This document shows positions 7,290-13,239 of a stretch of DNA of 15,126 bases, one piece after another (position 1 is the first letter of the stretch; every line of letters begins with the position of its first letter). Under the pieces are notes generated by a model. It saw nothing but the letters and a program-made list of their open reading frames with translations. It ran no database searches and was not told the DNA's origin. Position numbers and translations under genes: made by a program. The DNA comes from Geodermatophilaceae bacterium (GTDB lineage: Bacteria; Actinomycetota; Actinomycetes; Mycobacteriales; Geodermatophilaceae). The DNA is taken from assembly GCA_013813215.1 (NCBI GenBank), contig JACCSC010000200.1, positions 1-15,126 of the forward strand, read 5' to 3'.

Positions 7290-8504
7290 TCAGGCTCGGA
7301 GCAACCCGTCGGAGATGATCTTGCGCTGGATCTCCGACGTGCCCTCGAAGATCGTGGTCAGCCGGGCGTCGCGCCAGTAGCGCTCGACGGCGTACTCGGT
7401 CGTGTAACCGTTGCCGCCGAAGATCTGCAGGGCCTGGCTGGTCACCCGTTCGGCGGTTTCCGAGGCCACCAGCTTGGCCTGCGCGGCATCGACGTCGGCC
7501 GGTTCGTCGGCGTCGACCAGCCAGGCCGCGTGGTACCAGAGCTGCCGGGCCGCCTCCACCTCGGCGGCCATCGTCGCGAGCATGAACCGGATGGCCTGCT
7601 GCTCGGCGATGGGCTGGCCGAACTGGATCCGCGCCTGGGCGTACGCCGTCGCGTCCTCGAGGGCGCCGCGGGCCACGCCGACAGCGCGGGCCGCGGTCTG
7701 CACCCGCGCGACGTTCAGCCAGCGCAGGCTCTCCTTGAACCCCTGGCCCTCGTCCTGCCCGGTGTCCTGCAGTGCGTCGGCCGGCAGCCGCAGCCCGTCG
7801 AGCTCCAGTTGCCACGTGGTGAGGCCGAAGTAGCCGATCTTTTCGATCACCGTGCCCGTGATGCCGCGCGGGAACGCGTCGCGCTCCTTCTCGACGAGGA
7901 AGATCTCCAGCCCGTCGGCGCGGCGGTCGCCCGAAGGCTCGCGGGTCCGGGCCATCAGGTGGATGAAGTCGGCCGCCTTGGCGTTGCCGACCCAGCGCTT
8001 CGTGCCGGTCACGACCCACTCGTCGCCGTCCCGTACGGCGGCGCACTCGACGTTCGCCAGGTCCGAGCCGGCCCGCGGCTCGGAGAAGGCGATCGCGCCG
8101 ATCCAGGAGCCGGAAGCGCTGCGACGCAACAGTTCTATCCGTCGATCGGGGTCGGCTGAGGCACAGCCGGTGGCGTTGCCACGCGCGATGATGCTGCCCA
8201 CGCTCAGCCAGGCGCGAGCGAGTTCCTCGGAGACCAGGCAGTACTCGAAGACCCCGAGCCCCAGCCCGCCGTACTCCTCCTCGATCAGGATGCCGAAGTA
8301 GCCGAGGTCGGCGATGCGCTCCTGCAGCGCGCGCGGGATGTCCTCGCGCTTGGGGTCCAGCTCGTTGGCGACCGGCAGCACCTCGTCCATCGCGAAGGTG
8401 CGCGCCGCGTCCTGCAGCGCACGGCGTTCGGCGGTGAGATAGGCGCTCGCGGTCGGCGCCAGCGTGACCACGCCGTCGAGGTTGTGCTTCGTCCAGGCGG
8501 CCAC
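7290..8504 (-). CDS. acyl-CoA dehydrogenase
   Basis: 404 residues, near the usual 380-400. This is a soluble FAD enzyme that removes two hydrogens from the alpha-beta carbons of an acyl-CoA thioester and passes electrons to ETF. Signature segments are IAFSEPRAGSDLANV (138-152), which contacts FAD, and WVVTGTKRWVGN (163-174). Further on come ARIQFGQPIAEQQAIRFMLA in the C-terminal helical domain, QIFGGNGYTTEYAVERYWRD near the end, and IFEGTSEIQRKII, whose Glu (about 387) is the likely catalytic base. The start is GTG 8504, giving about 25 residues before the domain proper. It begins 9 bases after the reductase-like gene on the same strand, so the two are probably cotranscribed. Chain length and pathway are not readable from sequence; the close pairing with a reductase is unusual for beta-oxidation. 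Confidence 0.93.
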   Translation of the reverse strand: MAAWTKHNLDGVVTLAPTASAYLTAERRALQDAARTFAMDEVLPVANELDPKREDIPRALQERIADLGYFGILIEEEYGGLGLGVFEYCLVSEELARAWLSVGSIIARGNATGCASADPDRRIELLRRSASGSWIGAIAFSEPRAGSDLANVECAAVRDGDEWVVTGTKRWVGNAKAADFIHLMARTREPSGDRRADGLEIFLVEKERDAFPRGITGTVIEKIGYFGLTTWQLELDGLRLPADALQDTGQDEGQGFKESLRWLNVARVQTAARAVGVARGALEDATAYAQARIQFGQPIAEQQAIRFMLATMAAEVEAARQLWYHAAWLVDADEPADVDAAQAKLVASETAERVTSQALQIFGGNGYTTEYAVERYWRDARLTTIFEGTSEIQRKIISDGLLRA

Positions 8505-8513
8505 GTCCGGACC

Positions 8514-9095
8514 CTAGCTGCGGGTGAGCTCACCCCACGCTCGGACGGCGTAGCGCAGGTAGACCACGCCGTTGCCGAAGCGCCGCTGCTCCACCAGGTC
8601 CAGCCGGATCCGGACGTCGGCGGGGAAGAACGGTGTGCCGCCGCCGACTACGACCGGCATGAGGAACTGGCGGAACTCGCCGACCAGCCCGGCCCGGATC
8701 GCGACCGCGGCCAGCTCCGCCCCGGCGATCGAGACGTCGCGGTCTGCGGCGGCCAGGAGTTCCCGGACCGCCTCCGGATCGAAGTCCCGCTCGAGGCGCG
8801 TCCCGGCGGTCGACGCCGCGTGCAGCGTCCTGGAGTACACGACCTTGTCAGCGGCCTGCCAGATGTTGGTGAAGTCGCGGATATGGTCGGGCTGGTCCGG
8901 CTCGGTGTGCGCGGTCTCCCAGTAGCGCATGACCTCGTACAGGCGTCGCCCGTAGAGGTACGTCCCGACCGGCCGTTCGAGATCGTTCACGAAAAGGTGA
9001 ACCTCCTCGTCCGGCCCGGCCCAGTCGAAGTTGCCGTCCGCGTCGGCGAGGTAGCCGTCCAGCGAGGTGATCCCCGTGTAGATCAACGTGGCCAT
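8514..9095 (-). CDS. DHFR/RibD C-terminal-like reductase
   Basis: 193 residues, matching the family of small 'dihydrofolate reductase family' proteins (YwjB/YyaP type). It starts MATLIYTGITSLDGYLAD, the family opening 'SLDGYIAD' (11-18), continues with YLYGRRLYEVM (46-56) and WQAADKVVYSRTL (79-91), and ends with the NADPH-side motif VVVGGGTPFFP (148-158). Such proteins have the RibD reductase fold and probably use NADPH; few have a known substrate. ATG 9095 follows a candidate -10 box so closely that the mRNA may be leaderless. It is the first gene of a two-gene unit with the acyl-CoA dehydrogenase (9-base gap) and is divergent from the ATP-grasp unit. Confidence 0.88.
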   Translation of the reverse strand: MATLIYTGITSLDGYLADADGNFDWAGPDEEVHLFVNDLERPVGTYLYGRRLYEVMRYWETAHTEPDQPDHIRDFTNIWQAADKVVYSRTLHAASTAGTRLERDFDPEAVRELLAAADRDVSIAGAELAAVAIRAGLVGEFRQFLMPVVVGGGTPFFPADVRIRLDLVEQRRFGNGVVYLRYAVRAWGELTRS

Positions 9096-9101
9096 GCCCC
9101 A

Positions 9102-9107
9102 CGCTAG
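9102..9107 (-). promoter_or_regulatory. candidate -10 box (TAGCGT) for the reductase unit
   Basis: On the minus strand TAGCGT is followed by 6 bases and then ATG 9095, the spacing of a leaderless start, and there is no Shine-Dalgarno apart from a weak GGGG. No clear -35 is visible. Confidence 0.4.
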
Positions 9108-9135
9108 CCAGGGCCGGACGCCGGCGGACGCTCAC

Positions 9136-9141
9136 TAGGGT
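9136..9141 (+). promoter_or_regulatory. candidate -10 box (TAGGGT) for the ATP-grasp unit
   Basis: TAGGGT ends 7 bases before GTG 9149, the same leaderless spacing as at 1011. It faces away from the reductase promoter 28 bases to its left, so the two units would share a compact divergent promoter region. This supports GTG 9149 as a real start. Confidence 0.4.
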
Positions 9142-9148
9142 CAGCGGT

Positions 9149-9342
9149 GTGGTCCGTGCCCGCGCCGGCGAGTCCCGGCTCGCCGGCCCGCATTACCTGC
9201 TGACGGCGCGCGCTTCGAGCAGGCAGTCCGCGTCGCCGGCTACCGCTGGGTAGTGGTCGAGCTGGACGTGAACAACTACATCGCCTCGCCCGACACGCTG
9301 CACCCCCACCCCACCGACGTCGCACGGAAGGTCAACAGATGA
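9149..9342 (+). pseudogene. small gene before the ATP-grasp ligase, interrupted by a -1 frameshift
   Basis: Two frames with strong GC third positions abut here. The first runs from GTG 9149 (VVRARAGESRLAGPHYLLT). The second ends FEQAVRVAGYRWVVVELD, NNYIASPDTLHPHPTD and ARKVNR. They join cleanly if one base, most simply a G in the GG at 9206-9207, is missing, which gives 64 residues. The second frame has a stop at 9136 and no good start of its own, so the join is needed. The stop TGA 9340-9342 overlaps the ligase ATG by four bases, so translation is coupled and the gene belongs to that unit. I do not recognise the family. The spacing of VRARAG...AGYRWVVVELD faintly recalls the C-terminus of PP-loop LarE-like proteins, but this is weak. 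It could be a remnant, a sequencing error in a real small gene, or a small partner or substrate of the ligase. Confidence 0.55.
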
Positions 9343-10586
9343 GCGAGACGACGCACCTGATCGGTCTTCTGCTGGGGACCGAGGAGGACTGGCCGACGGC
9401 GTTCGAGTCCATCGTGCGCCGGCTCGGGCCGGTGACGGACTCCACCGAGACCGCGCATCGGTACGACGTCGAGCGGGTCACCGTGGAGCCGTTCAACCTG
9501 CGTCAGAAGCCGCGCTACGACCTGGTCATCGACCGGCTGGCGTACTGGTACTACCACCCGCGCGAGTGGTTGAAGAAGGCCGCGCTGATGGACGACCTCT
9601 ACCTGCTGAACAGCCCGTTCACGTTCCAGAGCATGGAGAAGCACGCGGCGTACTGCGCCATGATGCGGTTGGGCCTCAAGGTGCCCGAGACGGTACTGGT
9701 GCCCTACAAGAATCCACCCGACCACGCGAAGTACGCCTTCACCGCCCAGCGCTACAACCGGCCCTTCGACCTCGATGCGGTCGCCGAGAGCATCGGCTAC
9801 CCGATGTTCATGAAGCCCTACGACGGCGGGGCCTGGGTCGGGGTCACCCAGATCCGCAACCCAGCCGAACTGCACCGCGCGTACGACGAGTCCGGCCAGC
9901 GGCTCATGCACCTGCAGAAGGCCGTGTCCGGCTTCGACGTCTTCGCCCGCAGCCTGTCGATCGGCGCGGAGACCATGGTCATGAAGTTCGACCCCGACCA
10001 GCCGATGCACGCCCGCTACTCGGTCACCCACAACTTCCTCGACGCCGAGGTGGGCGACGAGGTGGTGACGATCGGGCGGCTGGTCAACGCGTTCTTCCGC
10101 TGGGAGTTCAACTCGTGCGAGACGCTGATCAAGGACGGCGTGGTCGCGCCGATCGACTACGCGAACGCCTGCCCCGACGTGGCCATCACGAGCCTGCACT
10201 ACTACTTCCCGTGGGCGATGAAGGCACTGGTCAAGTGGGCCGTCTTCTGCACGGTCACCGGCCGCAAGGCGCGCTACGACCTGGACACCCGACGCTACTT
10301 CGACGTGGCCGACCGCGACGACCTGTCCTACGAGGAGAAGATCTCGGCGTACCGGCAGCTCGCGGACAGCTACTTCGAAACCGAGCGGTACGCCGACTTC
10401 TGCGCCTCCCGGCTGGCCAACCTCGACGAGGTGGTCGTGGACTGGCTGGATTCTTTGGAGTTCGACCGGCTGCTGGTGGAGACGGTGCAGACGACGTTCC
10501 CGGCGCACGAGCACGACCACTTCGTCGCGCACTACCGCGGCCTGCTGGCCGTCTCGGCCAAGGACGCCCGCACCGCGTTGGGCTGA
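9339..10586 (+). CDS. ATP-grasp ligase, substrate unknown
   Basis: 415 residues. The layout follows ATP-grasp carboxylate-amine ligases: an N-terminal pre-grasp domain opening LIGLLLGTEEDWPTAFES (7-24), then YDLVIDRLAYWYYHPREW (60-77). A linking segment NSPFTFQSMEKHAAYCAM (91-108) and LGLKVPETVLVPYKN (111-125) come next. The ATP-binding motif is GYPMFMKPYDGGAWVGV (153-169, Lys159). The likely Mg-binding stretch is FNSCETLIKDGVVAPIDYAN (257-276; Glu261, Asp273, Asn276). About 115 further residues, rich in acidic and Tyr residues, follow and look helical. Such enzymes make an acyl phosphate and join it to an amine. The related groups I recall are uncharacterised. ATG 9339 overlaps the stop of the small upstream gene (ATGA). 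A mini-ORF and an unknown protein follow on the same strand. Codon use is like its neighbours. Confidence 0.82.
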   Translation: MSETTHLIGLLLGTEEDWPTAFESIVRRLGPVTDSTETAHRYDVERVTVEPFNLRQKPRYDLVIDRLAYWYYHPREWLKKAALMDDLYLLNSPFTFQSMEKHAAYCAMMRLGLKVPETVLVPYKNPPDHAKYAFTAQRYNRPFDLDAVAESIGYPMFMKPYDGGAWVGVTQIRNPAELHRAYDESGQRLMHLQKAVSGFDVFARSLSIGAETMVMKFDPDQPMHARYSVTHNFLDAEVGDEVVTIGRLVNAFFRWEFNSCETLIKDGVVAPIDYANACPDVAITSLHYYFPWAMKALVKWAVFCTVTGRKARYDLDTRRYFDVADRDDLSYEEKISAYRQLADSYFETERYADFCASRLANLDEVVVDWLDSLEFDRLLVETVQTTFPAHEHDHFVAHYRGLLAVSAKDARTALG

Positions 10587-10595
10587 CGGCGTCTC

Positions 10596-10603
10596 AGAAG
10601 GAG
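10596..10603 (+). promoter_or_regulatory. strong ribosome binding site (AGAAGGAG) of a mini-ORF
   Basis: AGAAGGAG is the best ribosome site in this part of the window. It sits 6 bases before GTG 10610, the start of a 16-codon frame, and too far from GTG 10657 to serve the longer gene directly. Confidence 0.5.
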
Positions 10604-10609
10604 TCACCC

Positions 10610-10660
10610 GTGTCCCCAGCGGGCCGCTACCCTCCGCGGGTCGAGGAGGCAAGCCGGTGA
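10610..10660 (+). CDS. 16-codon mini-ORF leading into the 210-residue protein
   Basis: GTG 10610 opens a frame for MSPAGRYPPRVEEASR that stops at TGA 10658-10660. That stop overlaps the GTG of the next gene by four bases (GTGA). It has a strong ribosome site of its own, and it contains the next gene's ribosome site (GAGGAGG, 10643-10649). It may act as a leader that couples or gates translation of the next gene. Alternatively it may be a very small product made beside an ATP-grasp ligase. A TACCCT box at 10628-10633 lies inside it, so a transcript could also start after its GTG. Translation is unproven. Confidence 0.4.
   Translation: MSPAGRYPPRVEEASR
10628..10633 (+). promoter_or_regulatory. 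candidate internal -10 box (TACCCT)
   Basis: The same hexamer as at 1011. It would start a transcript near 10640, just before the ribosome site GAGGAGG (10643-10649) of the 210-residue gene. No -35 is evident. It could give that gene its own promoter inside the unit. Confidence 0.25.
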
Positions 10661-11289
10661 CGGACAGCACGAACGGGCATCAACCCGAGGCACCCACGCC
10701 GACCAGCGTGCGCCGGATGGACGGGGCCGAGGCGGCCGAACTGGCCGGGCTCGCCACGGTCTTCGAGGACCTGCAGTTCGTGCTGCGCTGTTGTGAGCAC
10801 CTCGTGACCGCGCTGAACGCCCCGGTCACCGGTCCGGTGCAGGTGCAGACCGACACCGCGCTGGTCGAGGCGCTGTGGACCGGCGCCCTCATTGGGTACG
10901 TGCGCTGCTTCTCCGGACAGACCAAGCTCTTGACCGACGCCGACCTGAACGACCTCGAGCTGGAGGGCGACGTGCAGGAGCTGCACGCCGCGCTGAAGAA
11001 GCTGCGCGACGCCTTCGCCTCTCGGCACGTCAACCCGCGTGAGTCCTTCACGATCGGCGTCGCACAAGGCTCGGACGGCCGCGCGACCGGTGTCGCAGTG
11101 ACCTCGACACCGACGCCCCCCGTCGATGACGCCACGGTGCGCCTGCTCGGGCGGATCGCCTACGCGCTGTCCGCGCTGGTGGATGCCCGGATGCAGCGGG
11201 TTCAGAACGCCGTACTCGGCGTGGCTGCAGCCATGACCCCGGACCAGCTTGGCCGACTGCCGCTGGTGCACCTGACGCCCGACGCATAG
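10657..11289 (+). CDS. protein of unknown function, 210 residues
   Basis: I do not recognise a named family. GTG 10657 is well supported: GAGGAGG (10643-10649) lies 7 bases upstream. There is no signal peptide or membrane segment, so it should be cytosolic. The first 20 residues are polar and probably loose. The rest is mostly helical, with a Cys pair at 45-46, LWTGALIGYVRCFSGQTK (73-90), and a charged helix running into LKKLRDAFASRHVNPRESF (113-131). A strand pair follows (TIGVAQ..., GVAVTSTP), then a long C-terminal helix (DDATVRLLGRIAYALSALVD). The order of an RCF segment and then LR-x(6)-H-x-NP-x-E resembles uncharacterised helical proteins with a HEPN-like core; that is inference only. 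It is last in the ATP-grasp unit and a likely partner of the ligase. Confidence 0.75.
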   Translation: MTDSTNGHQPEAPTPTSVRRMDGAEAAELAGLATVFEDLQFVLRCCEHLVTALNAPVTGPVQVQTDTALVEALWTGALIGYVRCFSGQTKLLTDADLNDLELEGDVQELHAALKKLRDAFASRHVNPRESFTIGVAQGSDGRATGVAVTSTPTPPVDDATVRLLGRIAYALSALVDARMQRVQNAVLGVAAAMTPDQLGRLPLVHLTPDA

Positions 11290-11334
11290 CGCCGTCCCGG
11301 ATCGTGACGTGACAGGGGATCACCCCGGGTTGCA

Positions 11335-11364
11335 TGGTTAGTTACATGACCAGTGAACCAGTGG
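11335..11364 (+). promoter_or_regulatory. candidate operator of the GntR-type regulator
   Basis: Just before the regulator gene is an imperfect inverted repeat (TGGTT at 11335-11339, AACCA at 11356-11360; nested GGTTA/TGACC arms at 11336-11351). It overlaps a tandem 8-base repeat, ACCAGTGA then ACCAGTGG (11349-11364). YtrA-type regulators usually repress their own operon from such sites. The inner symmetry is poor, so the exact half-sites are uncertain. No good Shine-Dalgarno precedes ATG 11372. Confidence 0.35.
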
Positions 11365-11371
11365 ACCGCTG

Positions 11372-11734
11372 ATGGAGGACGGCCGGCCGATCTTCCTCCA
11401 GATCGCGGAGCTGATCGAGAATTCGATCATCGACGGTTCGCTCGGCGAGGAGCACCAGGTGCCCTCGACCAACGAGCTTGCCGCCTTCCACCGGATCAAC
11501 CCCGCCACGGCGGCGAAGGGCATCAACCAGCTCGTCGCCGAGGGCACCCTCTACAAGAAACGAGGCATCGGAATGTTCGTGTCAGCGGGCGCGGCGGCCC
11601 AGCTGCGGGACCGACGTCGGCAGCAGTTCGCGACGTCGTACGTCGAACCGCTGTTGGCTGAGGCGCGCAAGCTCGGGCTCGGCGCCAGCGAGGTCAAGGC
11701 GATGATCGACACGCATGCGGAGGTCCGGGCATGA
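11372..11734 (+). CDS. GntR-family regulator, YtrA subfamily
   Basis: 120 residues, the short length typical of the YtrA subgroup, with a winged helix and only a small C-terminal helical part. The opening PIFLQIAELIENSIIDGSL (6-24), VPSTNELAAFHRINPATAAKG (30-50, recognition helix region) and INQLVAEGTLYKKRGIGMFV (51-70, wing) fit GntR DNA-binding domains closely. It should repress this operon and release DNA when an envelope-active compound or a metabolite is present; the inducer is unknown. Its TGA overlaps the ATPase ATG by four bases (ATGA, 11731-11734), the standard YtrA-ABC arrangement. Unlike the two genes after it, its frame is intact. Confidence 0.92.
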   Translation: MEDGRPIFLQIAELIENSIIDGSLGEEHQVPSTNELAAFHRINPATAAKGINQLVAEGTLYKKRGIGMFVSAGAAAQLRDRRRQQFATSYVEPLLAEARKLGLGASEVKAMIDTHAEVRA

Positions 11735-12512
11735 CTGCGGCGATCAGCGTGGCCAACCTGACCAAGCGATACGGCGACGTACTGGCTCTGGACCAGGTCA
11801 GCGTCGACGTGGCCGAGAACACCGTGTGCGGGCTGCTGGGCCGCAATGGCGCGGGCAAGACCACCGTGATGCAGATCCTCACCGGACAGAACTGGCAGGC
11901 CAGCGGCGACGTCGCGATATTCGGCCGGCCGCCGTTCGAGAACGAGGCAGTGCTGCGCGACGTCTGCTTCGTGAAGGAGAGCCAGCGCTACCCCGACGTG
12001 TCGCGGTGAAGAAGCTGTCCCGCGGCATGCTCTCGGCGGTCGGCATCATCGTCGGCCTGGCCTCGCGGCCCGGCTCACCCTCTTCGACGAGCCGTACCTC
12101 GGCCTGGACGCGGTGGCCGGCAGCTGTTCTACGACCGGCTGCTGGCCGACGTCGCCGAGCATCCGCGCACCGTGCTGCTGTCCACGCACCTCATCGACGA
12201 GGTCAGCGATCTGCTGGAGCACGTGGTGCTCATCGACCGCGGGCGCATCCTGCTCGCCGGGTCGGCCGACGACCTGCGCGGACGCGCGATCACGGTGACC
12301 GGCCCGACCGCAGCGGTCGACCGGTTCGCGGCGCCGCACGACGAACTGCACCGCGAGCAGCTCGGCGGGGTGAGCCGGGTGATGGTCGCCGGCGCCCTGA
12401 CCAAGGCAGATCACGCGATGGCCGGCGCACTCGGCCTGGACGTCGAAGCGGTGTGTCCCTACGACAGCTCGTGGTCCGGACGACCACGCGGCGGAAGGAG
12501 AACGCAAGATGA
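11731..12512 (+). pseudogene. ABC transporter ATP-binding gene, broken by frameshifts and an internal deletion
   Basis: The first 92 codons are open and carry Walker A GRNGAGKT (37-44) and VCFVKESQRYPDV (78-90), then stop at a TGA (12007-12009). The rest of the gene follows in other frames. VKKLSRGMLSAVGIIVGLASR (signature region) starts near 12006. LTLFDEPYLGLDAVA (Walker B) starts near 12074. QLFYDRLLADVAEHPRTVLLSTHLIDEV (switch His) starts near 12121, and QLVVRTTTRRKENAR ends at 12512. The joins near 12068, 12118 and 12452 each need one added base. Between YPDV and VKKLSRGM about 40 family residues are also missing, so the protein would not fold normally even with frames restored. The last TGA overlaps the permease ATG (ATGA), so the original operon layout is preserved. 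This could be a true pseudogene or a badly sequenced stretch. Confidence 0.85.
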
Positions 12513-13202
12513 ACCGGACCTTGGCGGTCCTGCGGATCTGCGCGGTCAACTGGCCGGCCGCGGTGGCCTGGCCCTGGGGCATCCTGGCCTCGGCGTTCGC
12601 CATCAACCTGGCCATCTTCGCCGTCGCCGCCGAGTCGGACTCGGGAGAAGGCACCACCGGTGGCCTGCTGTCGATCTACATCGTGGCGCGGTCTTCTTCC
12701 TGCAGCTGTTCACCCAGTCCCTGCCCTTCCTGCTCGGCCCAGGCGTGACCCGCAAGCGCTTCTTCACCAGCGTCGCGCTGGCCGCCGTACTGCAGGCCCT
12801 CACCTACGGCGTCGTACTGACCGCCTTGGAACGCCTGGAGAGCGCCACCGGCGGTTGGGGCCTGGACCTGCGCTTCTTCGGCGTCCCGTTCCTCACCGTC
12901 GGCAACCCGCTGCTGCAGACCCTGTGTACGCCGGACCGTTCCTGCTCATGGCCTTCGCCGGCGCGCTGATCGGCGTCACGTACACGCGCTGGGGCCCGCG
13001 CGGGCTGTACGTCCTGACTCCGGGCGCGGTGCTCGTCGTCGGCGGCGCGGTGTTCCTGCTCACCTGGCAGGACGGCTGGCCTGCGTTCGGTCGGTGGTTC
13101 GCCGACAGCTCGGCCCTGGCGCTGTTCAGCGGCTGGCCGGTGCTGGCCGCGGCCGCGCTGGCCGTGGTGAGCTTCGGGATCGTCGGCCGTACGCCGGCCT
13201 AG
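12509..13202 (+). pseudogene. ABC transporter permease gene, broken by two -1 frameshifts
   Basis: ATG 12509 overlaps the ATPase stop. The first frame gives MNRTLAVLRICAVNWPAAVA and a first helix, up to GLLSIYIV. A missing base near 12686 moves the reading to VFFLQLFTQSLPFLLGPGVTRKRFF and on to FLTVGNPLLQTL. A second missing base near 12924 moves it to YAGPFLLMAFAGALIGVTYTRWG and the end, GIVGRTPA at 13202. With both restored it encodes about 231 residues with some six membrane helices, the usual form of the permease paired with YtrB-like ATPases. No in-frame stops or odd codons occur within the pieces, so any decay is recent; sequencing error is an equal alternative. With the ATPase also broken, the exporter would not function as written. 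Confidence 0.82.
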
Positions 13203-13222
13203 GGCCGCGGTCGGAAACGTCG

Positions 13223-13228
13223 TTGACG
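13223..13228 (+). promoter_or_regulatory. candidate -35 box (TTGACG) for the kinase-like gene
   Basis: TTGACG matches the sigma-70 family -35 consensus well. About 16-17 bases on there is only a weak -10 (around 13245-13251). Transcription from there would begin after the first two possible ATGs and favour ATG 13264 as the start. Confidence 0.3.
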
Positions 13229-13239
13229 CCGCTCGGACC

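Noticed and set aside
9276..10670. A 464-residue minus-strand open frame opposite the ATP-grasp gene
   Set aside because: It has a Val/Arg/His/Gln-rich shadow composition and no motif; the plus-strand frame has the conserved ATP-grasp motifs and ribosome coupling.
11315..11326. GGGG-ATCA-CCCC hairpin after the 210-residue gene as a terminator
   Set aside because: The stem is only 4 bp with no T tract, expected often by chance in this composition.
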